A stretch of 64,000 bases of DNA, taken from NCBI RefSeq assembly GCF_010183535.1, contig NC_071328.1:9858001-9922000 (forward strand), read 5' to 3'. Numbering within the stretch: the stretch's first letter is position 1; each line of letters begins with the position of its first letter. Both the position numbers and the translations under genes were made by a program. This DNA is from Caenorhabditis remanei (Eukaryota > Nematoda > Chromadorea > Rhabditida > Rhabditidae). Positions 12,059 to 24,600 of this stretch are shown piece by piece. The notes beneath the pieces are model-generated. The model was not told where the DNA came from. It saw only the letters and a program-made list of their open reading frames with translations, and searched no databases.

Positions 12059-15000
12059 ATGAATGGAGGCAGAAAGCGTCGATTTCCGGTGACTGTTGCA
12101 GCATGTTCCATCCTTGTTTTAGTGATATCCGTGGTTACGGTAATTCATTCTCTAATGTATTCCTTGAAGTTTCACATGAGTATATTTTAGGCTCAACAAG
12201 TTTTTGATGGAAATCGACAACCAGCTTTCGTGAGGCGGCAGGTGGGTTTTTTTTATTAGGGGCAGCTCTAGAGATCCAGGAAATCTGGCCTTCTTTGTAA
12301 GAGTCATCTATTAACTCCTCCTTTTTTTTCGATATTTTCATATGAAAATTTTCTCAATTGTGATAAATCACAGTTGTAAACTCGGACATAGCTAATATAT
12401 AAATTTATGTAGTCAAGACATTCTCTGAAAAACCTTCCAGTTACCTCCAAATCTTTCATTTTCCAGCCGGCGTTCCAACAACAACAACCGAATCAAATAC
12501 AATTTCAACAAAATCGAAACTTTGTGTAAGTCATTCCTTGCCATGCTTGTCTCTGCCACGTGCTTTACCTTTCTCCGCCATCCACACATTGCTTTTTCTT
12601 CCATTTTCCTTACGAGAAAGTGACTAAGTTTACTGTTTCTCTCTGAATAATGTTATCCACGTCATCTTCTTGTTCGAGGAAAAAATAAATGGCGAACGAG
12701 TGTAAGCGTTACAACTTGCTTGAAAGGTTATGATAACATCTGTTTTGTCGTATCGTTTCAGCCGGAAAATTAGATGAATCGAAGGTTAATTAGGAAAAAG
12801 AGAAAGAGGGGAAATTGCGAGAAAGGGAAATCTGATACATAAACAATTTAATGTGAAAATTAGTTTAGTTTTACGCAGTAGCAGAATTAAGAACAAATTG
12901 TCAATTGTGCAGGCTTTTATGCACCGCTGAGCCATATTGATAGGCAAGCCAAACTTACAGAAATGCTCCTAAAATGCTTTTGTGTGTGCTTCCCCTTGAT
13001 CCCTTATTTCAGACTTCCATCTGCTTCTCCACTACGCCATCGCAATCTTTTCACCCGTCAAATCAGTCATCGCCATCGTCCACGTCACAGGTCATCTCTT
13101 CGAAAAACCACTCATCAACCTCAACAAGCTCATCTAACATCTCGGCGTGTTATTCCAACCTTATCCCACAAAAGAACTCGTTCTCGAACTGTGGTGTCCT
13201 CCCTCTCATCTCGCACTAAACCAAACGTCACGCGTGTTGTTAATGCTAATCAACGAACAACGACAATCAAGTCTAACAATTCCAGACGGCAGCAACAGCA
13301 GTTTCAACCAAGACAACCTTTCATGACACAACGTCAACAACAGTTTCGATTCCAACCACAACCACAACGGCAGCAGATTTTTCAAAGGGTTCAGAGGGTT
13401 CAAAATTTTCAAAGAGCTCCAATTCAGAATCAACAATTCTTTGTGAGACAAGCATCAACAAGGTCTCCATTTTCAATAAGAGCTCCATTGTCTCCAATGC
13501 CTTTTGGTTCTGTACAGCGAACGCCTTCTTCTTCTATTCGACGACCATCGAATCGTTTATCAGTCCGTCCCCCACTTCCTCCTCCAACAACTCCTCAAAC
13601 TCTTACAACTACTACTCCCATTCCATCAACTTCTTCCTCTTCTCCATCTACTTTTCCCCCAATTCCCACTACCACTCAGCCCGTTTCCCTTCCCTCTTCA
13701 ACCCATGTTGCCACAATTCATTCCGTCGGTGGATCCCTTCGTCGACCAATCCGTGTTCAACAACTCCAACTCAATCTCCGAAGAAAACCCCAAATGACAC
13801 GTGGGCAATTTAGAAGACCTCAATCTAACTCGAAATTCCCATTGACTCGACATCAACCGACTCATCGAGTTACAAAACCTGATAGGTTTGATAGGTTTTC
13901 TAATAATCTAACCATATTCGGAAAAAAGAAAACAAGAGAAATTAGATATTGAATTTTCAGAGTGACAAGGCCAATAGTCTCAACAACAAATGAACCTATA
14001 ACCACAACAACAGAAGAAGAAATATCTCTTACGGTAGCTGGAACAACTCCAGGTAAAGTATTGAAACGTCTTCAGAGGGATAAATGAGTTTCAGAAGGAA
14101 TCCAACGGCAATCCAGCAACTTGAAGCAAGTTGACGATATTGAAGCAGCTATTCTTCAAGCAGTTATTGGTAACAAAGTGATGAGTTCAAACATGAAATA
14201 GTGATCAAACTCTTCAGAATCGTCCTCCCCAGAACCGCCTCCATCAACAACTCGTCGCCAACGAATTCATCGAATTCGTCCAGGTCACAGACACCGTCCC
14301 GCACCTCCACCTCGTGTGGACGCAATAGAAGAAGCGGTGCTTCGAGCTGTTCTCGAGGCAACGCCATCTGCTCCAATTCCAGAAGAAGTGACATCAACAA
14401 CAGAAGGAACTACAACTACAACAGCAAAAATCGAAGAACCAATTGAAACGACAACTCTGAAGACAGGTTGGATTCTGTACAAAATATTATTCAGCATTAA
14501 TCATTCAATTTAAGAATCGACGTCCCTGTTCCCAGCATTTGCAACCAGAAGGCATGGTCACAGACGCCCCACTACAGTAATCCCACCAACTCCAGAAATG
14601 ACTACTGAGTCAACAGTTATCATAACTGAACCCACTACTGGTTGGGATCTTTTCTGATCATTCGTGTTTTCATTTCTGTATTCTAGAGCCAACAACAACA
14701 ACTACAATCCCTGAAGAAACAACGACGTCAGCCGAAGAATCAACGACATCTGTAACTGAAGGAACAACGACAGAACAAGTGACGGATATCACAATTGCTC
14801 TTCCAGAAGACGACTTTGAAGATATTAATGCGAAGATATCAACAGAAGATCACCAATTGCATCAAATCGAAGATAATGTGATCTCAGGTGAATAAAATAG
14901 GCACCGTTCTCTTTTTTCTCATGAAATGGGAATTTTCAGCTCTCTCGACACCAACTTCCACTGCATCTTCCTCCCCAACTCCACCATCCCCTCTCCCTTC

Positions 15001-15184
15001 AACACTCCCATCGTCTCCTTCGCCGCCATCTCCTCCTGCTCCACCCACAGAATTCAATCTTCAACAAGCCGGTCCTCCTGGTTCGATGCCTCCTTCTGAT
15101 GATATCGTTGACGAACTGAACGACTCTTCGGATTTCTTGCAAGTGGCTCAACGACTCCATTTGCTCCGAAGGCTTCTTCAGTGA
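12059..15184 (+). CDS. secreted Gln/Arg-rich, Ser/Thr/Pro-rich (mucin-like) protein
   Basis: Ten exons join in phase (12059-12139, 12191-12241, 12467-12525, 13013-13885, 13961-14052, 14095-14169, 14218-14466, 14515-14640, 14687-14887, 14940-15184) to give about 683 residues. A basic N-terminus is followed by a hydrophobic stretch and a plausible signal-peptidase site at VVTA/QQ, so the protein should be secreted. The large fourth exon is Gln/Arg-rich then Pro/Ser/Thr-rich; later exons are Thr/Glu/Pro-rich with short conserved helices such as DDIEAAILQAVI and DAIEEAVLRAVLEA, a loose internal repeat. The C-terminus ends with a helical QVAQRLHLLRRLLQ. Strong basic-to-acidic polarity suggests a matrix, cuticle or mucin-like role, but I do not recognise the family. 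AATAAA lies at 15332. Confidence 0.75.
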
Positions 15185-15671
15185 TAAATTTTCCATGAGC
15201 ATTATAATAATCTCCAGAATAACTACACGATACTCAACGCTCGCCGCCGCTTAGAATAGTTTAGTGACTTTTCGATTATATACATCCAAACGTTGTTACG
15301 GGTTTTTTTTTTCGATTCCTTGCTGATTGTGAATAAATTTGTGAATTTCCTCTCATTAGCGTCAGTCATCAAAATCGATTAGAAGTTATTTTTATTTCAA
15401 CATTTTTAACCGACAACATAACAATGAACAACAAGGAGAAAAAAAGGTAAACAAGTGATTACGATAAAAAAATGTTTGAGGATTATGGGGATAGAATTTG
15501 GATAGGATGTAACAATGATGAAAAATATGATATTCTAGCAAGGATTAACGAGTCAAATCAACAAAAACATACAAACTCCGTGGCTTCTATACCTTTTCAA
15601 ACTTTTTAGGAAATCAAGAAACAGAAGCACGAGCCACACCACGACGATTATCACTCTCGTAACCTAAGCGC
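15185..15671. other. convergent 3' flanks of two genes
   Basis: This 487-bp gap separates the secreted-protein gene (+) from nol-58 (-), which point toward each other. It contains the plus-strand AATAAA at 15332 and a minus-strand AATAAA near 15391, so the two 3' UTRs nearly meet. Nothing else is seen. Confidence 0.6.
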
Positions 15672-17366
15672 TCATTCCTCATCAGAATCTTCCTTCTTTA
15701 CTTTCTTGTCCTTCTTTTTTTTCTTCTTCTCTGGCTCTCCATCTTCCTCAACCTCTTCGATCTTCATCTTCTTAACGGCGCTAGTGTTATCCTCATTATC
15801 TTCAAATCGTTTATGTTTGCGGCTAGTCGGTGCATCAGCTGCAGCATCGTACTCGTACGTCTCGCTCTTGAATTCGTACTTGTCGTGCCGGTGTGATGGG
15901 AAGCTTTGTTTTTTGGATGGTCCGCGTTCAGACTCAGTTCTTAGAACATTTTCCAGAGCAGCGCGGCACTCAATTCCGATTTCGTTGGTGGCTGTCTCGT
16001 CGGAGAGAGCATCGATGCGGGTAGCCAGTGAACACTTTGCTGCCAGTTTACGGGCCATCTGTAAATTTTCCGATCGTATTTCTATAGATTTCACTAAACG
16101 CTTACCTTTCCCTTAACCTTTGGTGGTGCTTGGGTGATGAGCTGGGCATGATAGATCAATCCGTATTTTGGAGTATCTTTTTTGGTTTTAAGAGCACGGA
16201 AAAGAGCTTTTTCGGCTCCGAGAATTTGAATCGTTGAAGCTGGTGCTTTGGCCAACGAGACAAGAGATCCAGCGTGAGAGATCAGACGAGCTCCGACAAG
16301 TTCTCCGAGAAGAACGGTGAGATTTGGAGCAAGAGCTGTCATGCGATTCTTGAGGTAGTCGAAAAGTTGAGCACTGAAAAAAAACGAGTGGTAAAAACAG
16401 AGAATTTTCCAGTTAGCTTACCGGTATGCAGAGAGTTCGATAACTTGCTCGCAAAGTCCCTTGATGTGAATGAGATCGATTTCAGAGATATCAGTTCCCA
16501 TTGAGATCTCAGCGTCTTCTTTGACTTTTTCTTCTAATTCTTCTGGAAGGATTGAAGACAAATCAGTGTTGATGCAGTTTTGACGCATGCCGACAGTTTT
16601 CACGATCTATAAAAACTGTGTAAAAAATAACACTCCTGGGAAAGAAATTAAACGTTACCTTAGCATAAGCTTGGTGATCTTGAATAGTCTTTCCAAGCTC
16701 TGGGAAATGCCATCCGTACCATTCTCTGGTTCTCATAACGTAGTTATTGAGTTCCTTATCAAGATCATCAAGAAGAGAAACAGCTTGAACAATCATAGTG
16801 TCGATCTTTTCTGGATTGAATTTGACCTTGTAACGGGCAAGGGAATGTGCAACAGCCAAGTTCATTGCGTTCATTTCCTCCTTGTGCTCGGCAAGCAAGT
16901 CTTCAATGTGTGCGCGAACTCCTCTCATCAACTCACTGATTGAGCTGTCATGAACGCAGTTCAGCGAAAGTTTCTCCTATAAAAATATCATGTTTTCGAA
17001 AACGTTTTGTGGCAAAAATCAAACCTTAATGAGGTTTCCAAGTTTGGCATCTCCAACAGCCAACTTCTCAGTCTCATCCACACTGGACTTCAAGAGTTTT
17101 TTCAAAGTCTTGCTGAGCTTTCCTTCGGTGATCTCAGATGTAGCCTCGACAGCTCCAGCAGTGGTCTTGAATTTTTTGAAGGAAACCAACTGCAGACTGA
17201 AAATAAAAATCAATAAAATAACATTCTGAGAATATGTAACTCACTTCTCCTGTGCCTTCTCCGCGGTGTTGAACTCCTCCCAAATATTGTCAACGTTTTT
17301 CAACTTCTTTTCGTTACTGAGCTTGAAAACCGCATAGCCGGCCGCGACCTCGAACAGGACCAGCAT
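15672..17366 (-). CDS. nol-58: NOP58/NOP5 box C/D snoRNP core protein
   Basis: Nucleolar core protein of box C/D snoRNPs, which direct rRNA 2'-O-methylation and pre-rRNA processing together with fibrillarin, NOP56 and SNU13. Six exons (17245-17366, 17025-17196, 16659-16976, 16422-16606, 16106-16373, 15672-16058) give 483 residues, the usual length for NOP58. The N-terminus [16 protein letters not shown] is the NOP5 N-terminal domain. A coiled middle region follows, then the NOSIC/Nop domain with GTDISEIDL and the highly conserved [19 protein letters not shown]. The C-terminus is the Lys/Glu-rich tail typical of the family. A TTATTTCAG acceptor 5 nt above the ATG indicates trans-splicing. A minus-strand AATAAA lies near 15391. 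Confidence 0.95.
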
Positions 17367-17378
17367 CTTACCTGAAAT

Positions 17379-18129
17379 AATTGTGTTATGGTGATAATCC
17401 AAGACGGTATTCAATGCAAAAAAGGAACATTTGTCCAGAAAGGTGGTTCCGTGATTTTTTTAAACACGGAGTGTGCATTATTATTAGTGCTAAAGTGTGC
17501 TTAATTTAATTTCTGTAAGATATAGCCGAAATTGACGTAATTTGTTTTAATTTTTTCGAAATAGGATCTGTTGAACAAAAAAGAAAGGGAGAAAATATAA
17601 CCGACAGACAGCCAAAGAAACTTTTCGTGGCGAGACCCGAGCGCGGCACTTTGAATTTAGAGAGCGTGTAGTTCTCGTGGACAAGAGTAGCAGCCAATAC
17701 TGCGTCCGACGTAGATTTCTTAAATTGTTTATTAAACTATTTAACGCTGCCTCCAAACAATTTAACTTGAATCTGACTGAAAATCAACAATAAACTGTCA
17801 TATCCGAATTTAACGAAATTTATTTAGAGTTTCTGAAATAATAGTGAAAACTGAAATAGTATTACCGTAATTTATTTCGAGAACACAGACACCGAAGAGA
17901 AACAAAAAATGAATGACTAGAATATGCAGACATGGATAAATGCCACCAAAGACAATGGAAACGATCGATTTTCAGAAAATTTCTACCCAGAATTGATTAA
18001 AAAAGAGTTACGAAATTTCAAAGAAAATCATTGAAACCTGAAACATGAAAGCTAGACTCTAAAAATAGTACTTTTCAAACTTACACAGAATAAAAATAAA
18101 AGTATATCAAAAAGGGTTCTGATATCAAA
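17379..18129. other. intergenic region upstream of nol-58
   Basis: About 750 bp between the nol-58 start and the 3' end of the tyrosinase gene. It should hold the nol-58 promoter and the tyrosinase 3' UTR. Short open frames here lack supporting features. Confidence 0.5.
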
Positions 18130-20122
18130 TTACATTATAAAAGGTACTAATTTTTTTTCAAATTTTTTAAACTTCTCAAGTTCTTTCTTCGGCTTCGCCT
18201 TTTCATCACATTTTCCATCGACACACTTTCCCCAATAACAGATTGGCCAATCTTCGAATCCCTTACAAACCCCGTTTCGTCGTACTTTACTCACACAACT
18301 TGGTGGATGCTCATCATTTGGTGGAATATAACAGAAGAGATATCTGAAATTTAAATCAATAATTTCTCAATGAAATCTCTGAACTAACGGGGAATGACAA
18401 TCTGGTTTGTCTTTTGAGCACGTTGATCTTGGATAGTATTCATACATGAAATCAGTGTATCCATTTGATAAAGCATCCTTGTTTTTATGGGGCTGAGACA
18501 TAATTTCAGATATGATATAGGAATTGAAACAAGAAGAATTTAATACCTGCAACAAAGGCATGGAATTATCTCCATTGTGCCAGAATGGGAAACATCTTTC
18601 ATCACTTTTCGGATATTGTGTCTCTCTTTCTTCTCTCGTTTGCATATTTTGTCTCCATGTTTCAAATATCCAATCAATCATTCCGTGATGGTAAACGAAA
18701 CAAACATCATTTGAAGAAGAGTACGATTTACTCATATCACCATCTGAAAACCAAATTGAAGTTTCAAGTAATTTGAGCTTTTACTTACTAACGAAAAAGT
18801 GAACGTAATCATGAGAAAACTCGAGCATTCTTGCATCGAGAGTATGATTCATTGGGCATGTCTGAACAAATAAAGGTTCAAATAACTCATTCATTTTCGG
18901 AAACTTACAGTCAACGGCATAGTTGCTCCAAGAATCATATTGATATCTGGATTATTGATCAACCAGTCAACTCTTGCATCATTCAGCATTTCACCCGAAT
19001 CATCTTCCCCGAAATTCCTGAATATCTGAGCTCGACCCTCCATTGTTTCCCAATTATGATATGGTCCATTCTTCACAAATCCCTTATCATCAACCTCACC
19101 CAAAAATAGTTCTGAGAATATGATGGAATCTTTTGGTTCGGGGAGCAAAGAATCAAGTGTTGAATCCCAAAATGGAAGACCAAAATCTGGATTTTTCATA
19201 TGGTCGCGTAGTGCCAATTCAAGTCTGAAAGTTGCCATTCTGTTGTAATAATTGTAAGAGGATTCAGTACAGTAGCCCAACAGTACTCTCCAATCAACTA
19301 TGTTTATCCAGAGAATCTCCATTGGTCCTACCGTAATCCTACAGTAACATGAGGCTGTATATTTTCATCTTTTCCCTATTTGCAAATGCCTACGAACCTT
19401 TTCAAAAACTCTCGATGCCACAAAGTGAATGCAGGTCCAGAATGAACACCGGAATACTTGTGAACTCTTCCAATTTTGTTATACAATCCGCTCTTTTTCA
19501 TTGCATTCCACGCATTTTCGATCATTATTCTATCTTCATCTTTCAAAGATCTCAATTCTCGTCTTACCGCTCGTTTCAGAATTTTTCCACTCGGAAGATA
19601 ACACTCTTCATCTTTTACATTTCCTAAAAACAAAAACAGTGAAATGATAAAATTCCAATAACAGAGTGAACCTTTAAAGTATCCACAAACACAAGTTCTA
19701 TTCAGACATCCCATATATTTTGCTTCGTGTGCAGTCCAATCTGGGGCTATGAACACGTCATCTTCTGGAACATAATGCTTTCCAAATGCTGATTCTTCTT
19801 TTTCAGACGCCTCAACCTGAATATTTAATTATAGAGAACAGTTGTTTGAAATGTAAATATTACGTTTAGAAAAGGTCAGTTTCTAGACTTTAAATATATA
19901 TCAAATACACATTCCGAGAAATGGAAAACTACTTCCAGACTCTCTTTTTTTCAGATTTATAGTTCCAAAACTTACTGGATCGTGATCATAATGCATATGT
20001 CTAAACCACGGCTGCTCAAACTTCTCATAATATGTTTTGTTTCCAATTGTATACTTAGTAACTGTCACATAAGCAGTCGTTGTTTCCAGAAACAGAAGAC
20101 CCAGAATAATAATTCGGTGCAT
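18130..20122 (-). CDS. secreted tyrosinase-family copper oxidase
   Basis: Eight exons (19976-20122, 19672-19816, 19398-19623, 18909-19224, 18789-18861, 18547-18743, 18389-18492, 18130-18343) give about 473 residues. The N-terminus MHRIIILGLLFLETTTAY is a signal peptide. The CuA site has three histidines, in RVHKYSGVHSGPAF and TLWHREF. The CuB site is represented by SHDYVHFF and the paired histidines of FVYHHGMIDWIFETW, where the usual DPIFWLHH reads NDVCFVYHH. A Cys-rich C-terminal segment follows. The family hydroxylates phenols or oxidises diphenols; nematode members are linked to cuticle or eggshell tanning. C. elegans has several tyr genes and I cannot tell which is orthologous. One intron is only 54 nt and in frame, so unspliced messages would stay open there. 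Confidence 0.85.
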
Positions 20123-21629
20123 TTTTCGTCCGTAGTGAATGATTCAGTGACACGTATTACGAGACAGGAAGAAGTAGGAAGCTCCGCCCACTTTGGATGC
20201 TGCAATCAAAAAAGACATGTGTACATTCATTCATCAGCAATAATTTGGCATTTCTTCCGACCGCCCGGAAGCCGATACGAACGTCGTCATTCACAAGAGA
20301 AACGAGTTTACAGCCTCTTTTCTCCGGCAGTTCAGTCTACCAGTACAACGGAAAAAAACGAAAGGAAATGGGCGATTGATTCCGGACAAAAACAACGATT
20401 GACTAGCTTTTGTAAGTATTGCGCAACGCATTTCTTGATTGAAGAAATTGGGGAAAACGATGGGGTCGAAATCGCTAAAAACCGAGTAATTTGAAGATTC
20501 GTCAAACGGAATGGCTAGACGGCAAACGAACAAGTTCTTATTATGGGGACACAGATACACAGAGTTCAATCGAAATTTCAAAATTTCACTATTTCTGAAA
20601 ATAAGAACTTTCGAAAAGAAGGCGGAGTTCCAATGTATCGTTCGTTTGAGAAAAATATAGTGTATTCAACTGGAAGAATCTATTTCCTTTTCCGGTTTTC
20701 AAAGTATAACGATTCTATTTGAAAAATTGAGGTTACTGTATCTATCTACAGTAACCACCTTCTTATTTTGGAAAAGAAAAGAAGAAAAACCAGAATCCAA
20801 AAAAGAATGGAGTGGCACGTTTTCTTTGAAAAAGTCGTTCCTAGCCTAATCATTCTAATTCAATAATTCGAGAGGAACACGAAATGTAAAAGGTTTTCCT
20901 CCAAAAACTGACATCATAAGATGCAAATTATCACAAGATCAAGGTTAAATAAAATGAACAAAAAACAATGATTTCACAAACACATAGTTTATTGAAAAAG
21001 GGTATCTGAATCGAAAGAATTACACAAGTTCAGGGAAATAACTTTTACTTGCCTCGATTGAGTTGAAACAACTAAATAGAACTTTCTAAAAGTATTGAAT
21101 ATCGTTTCAGCAGAAGAACCCCGAGTTTAAATAAAACAAGATTCTGAAAAATTGAAGTAACTGCACGTTTCCAACTGCTTTCTTTCGTGCTTCTGCGGAA
21201 AAATCCATAAAACAATTCTTGGAAGCAGAAACCATAAAGTTTCTACCGCCTACAGAACAGAAGAAAAAAGTTACATCATTTGTTGATCTAACTTCGATAT
21301 CAGAAAATCAAAAGTAGTGATCTTGTAGTGATTAGTCGGCGAACAGCGCAAAACAGCGCAAGTCTGTAGTCGCAAATAACCTGAAATTGGGTTTTTTTCT
21401 GATACGACCGGACCGTTTTTTGGTCGATGAATCAGCTGGTCAGGGGCAGAAAAACGGAACAATAATAAACACAATCTGATTTGAATTACCTTTCATTCTG
21501 ACTTGACAATAAGAAGAACACAAGCATAAAGTGAATAGTCCCGAACCCGGAGATTAATAGCTTACATCACAATAAATTAAATTTTCCCATTGGTTATACA
21601 CAAATGAAACAAGTGAAAAATACGAATAT
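20123..21629. other. intergenic region between tyrosinase and COG1
   Basis: About 1.5 kb without a supported gene. It contains the upstream region of the tyrosinase gene and the 3' flank of cogc-1. A perfect hairpin at 20731-20756 is listed separately. Open frames such as 19982-20494 (+) overlap the tyrosinase first exon in antisense and are considered shadows. Confidence 0.5.
20731..20756. repeat. short perfect inverted repeat
   Basis: GGTTACTGTA, a 6-nt loop, then TACAGTAACC forms a 10-bp perfect stem. Similar TACTGTA/TACGGTA motifs recur in this window (for example in the tyrosinase intron near 19330-19350 and near 43563-43583), suggesting a dispersed Caenorhabditis repeat family rather than a specific regulator. 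Confidence 0.5.
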
Positions 21630-24600
21630 CTAATTATTAGCTCCACCAAACCAGCTAGATGAAATTCTGTCGTAGAAGGCGCTCAGCGATGGGGTGCTCT
21701 TCGAGGATCCTGTAAACATTTCAATTCGAAAAACGTGATTGTACGACCATCTTAACAACGCAACTAGTAGCAAAAGAGAGAATAAAATGTATTACCTTGC
21801 TGCGATGGATTGGCCAAATACTTGTTGTTTTTAAGTCTGGATCCACCATTCTTTTTATCACCACTCATCTGCAATTTTGAAATCTCGGTCACTACTTTCG
21901 TGAATATTATCTAACCGTTCTATCAAGTCTTGGCACCATCGGGATACGAGAAGGTTGCTCGATGTGAACAGCTAAGTCCTGGATTTTCGAAAATGACTGG
22001 GGAAGCTGAACTTCCTTGTTGGAGAAAGTATCGGCAACAAGACACGAGAAAAGAACCTTGAAAATACAGAATATTTGACATTTAATCATAATCATGTTTT
22101 TATTTCCAAAAATTGTATTACCTGAGTTCTGGTGTAGACAAGTTTAACATTATTAGCAAGAAGTGGTGACAACAAGGAGACATCAAATGGATCCAGATGA
22201 GATTCAATTGCAGTGCAAACGGAACGCATGCTTAAAAGTTGCCGAATTTGTATTTCATCAATAATATGAATCACTTACTTTTCACTAGGAAACATAACAC
22301 TCAACAACTGACAATCAAAAAGTACTTGGAGAGTTGATCTGGTAGGTAAATGCCAAGCATCTTTCAATTCTTCTACTCTATTCCCTATCAGTTCAGCCAT
22401 TCGAGTAGATACATGATCATCAAGCCGCTTTCTAATTTTCTTGGTCAAGAGATGTGAAATGGATGCATCTGCAAGACGACTTGAAATGTCGAACAGAACT
22501 GACTGCAGTGGTGGAGAAAGAGCAATTGGAACAGTGACTTCTCCTACATCCGGAAGCTCAACAGTTTGAAATTCCTGTCAAAAGCTAATTCAAAATATTT
22601 TGACTAAAGGAACTATACCATGACGAGACGAAGAGCATACATTCCACCCTCGAATGCCTCCAAGTAATCAGCAAAGTTAGAAGCAGTAACATACTCGTCG
22701 ACAACGACTTCACAGAAATCCCTGAAAATGTTCATTTAGTTACTTTTGAAATCTGTGTTCTCGTGTTCCCCGATTGATATCACCCTTATCATCTCTCCTA
22801 TTCATTATACTGACTATTTGAAACTGGGTTGAACCTTTTGAAGGTCGAAATAAAGATGACAAATGACCATTGCCCGTTCGCATCTCATGTTCATCTCTTG
22901 CTCTTTATCTAAACTTTTTTGAAGACTCTTTTGATATAAAAATATGATTCGACGTTGCTTGTTCGAAAAATACTCTGTTCTACAGTCGAAATTATATACT
23001 TCAATTCCTAAGTAACGTATTTTCGTGTCGGATTTATTTTCTGTTTTGCTGGATCCCTCTTCTGATTTCGTTGCTTGAGCCTCTACTGACAACTACGTCA
23101 ATTACGGCACCCCCAAATACACATTCAGACGAGGGAAGAGAAAGAAAAACGTGTGTATTATAGCAGAGAGGAAAGCGTTGTTAAAACCAGAGCCAAGAGC
23201 TGTGATAAGCCGAGCGGGCCCTCCTTCACTAGCCAGGGCCCGTTTCCATGGTTGTGTTGTGCTTGCATTTTTCACCCTCTTCTTCTATACTATCTCGTTT
23301 TTTTTCGAGCAGGAATGGCAGCTCTCTGCGACTACCACATCTGATTAGCGACTTATTATATATATTCGGAATATGTGTATCACTGCGGGCGCCTCCTTTT
23401 CTCAGGTCTCTCACTGGGGATTTGTGTGGCCGTTGACAAGTAGAGAAAAAGCGAGGGTGAGCGGAAAAGCAAAGGAAAGAGGTCCTCTTGAAGCGAAAAA
23501 GAAGGCAAAAGCAGAGGACCTGGTCGTCACTGAAAAACACGAGCCCTGATATCGGCAGATATCAGTGGCGCCCAGATTAGGGCGCTCTCTGCCACATAGC
23601 ACCCATGTTTTTCCGTTTCTGTCAGCGAGTTGTCTGCTACAAATTTTATACAATTCCAGGACCTCTTTGCAGGTTACGGTATTCTTTTGCTTTTATAAGA
23701 GTTCAAACTAACGAAGGGATTTTTTTTCAAAATTCAAAATATTAAACTACCCTTCGAGGGAACAATATTTCATAAAATAGTCATAAAAGTTCAACACTTT
23801 CCTCTCATTACCGTAGTCCTATTACCTCGTTAACCTTTCTCTTTGTCACGAAGTGCAACTAAATTTCCTTTTTATGTAGGCTATGTGGCCATTCAAAGTG
23901 TACATCGGCCCCCACACCTCCCGCTTGTGAAAATTTTCTACTTTCAAGGTTGTTTGCTTGCGAGAGTATGAGAAATGGTGCGACCATCAGAAAGCGATTT
24001 TTGCTGATTGAGGGGTTCGAAACACACTGCACATTCGTCCGCGGCGCTTCATGTGACAACGAGTATCTTATCGGACAGTCAATCGGGCAAGTCAGCAGTA
24101 CTGTCGTTGCACTTTAGGAAGCACTTCGCTCGCTCGCTCCACATAGTTGGAAAGGTTCCCTGATGATAAGCATTGGCACATTGGAGTGAACATAGTGTGT
24201 TACTATGAGAGAATCGAAACGCGGCAAAGGTATTATCACGTAGCCTGTTATATTAGTAGAAATAATACAATCAGAAATCATCAAGCAACGGATCTGCCTA
24301 TAACGCATGTTAAAAACAAGGGAACTTCGAATTTCCACATAAACAAAATCATTGTGGTAAAAAGACCTCTTTTGAGTGTCTGTGAAAAACGGCACAAATA
24401 AAATTCAATATTTGCTTTCTTTCTCCTCTCATACAAAGAACCGAAAACTTATGGTGCCTGATCTATAGGTGCCAAGTTATGTTCAACGTCACTTTTGATT
24501 TCAACTTTGAGTAGAATACATCACTGAAACGATATGTTCGATTCTTGATTCAGGCTCGTGTTACAGCTCCTCCCCCGCTTTATATTATCACTTTTTTTTC

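Noticed and set aside
15706..16116. 136-codon plus-strand frame opposite nol-58
   Set aside because: Exact antisense of the conserved nol-58 last exon; a shadow frame.
22814..23092. Minus-strand frame inside the cogc-1 intron as an extra COG1 exon
   Set aside because: Its apparent first Met is a TTG codon, no acceptor/donor pair fits the GA/G phase between COG1 exons nine and ten, and the direct nine-to-ten join is already in frame.
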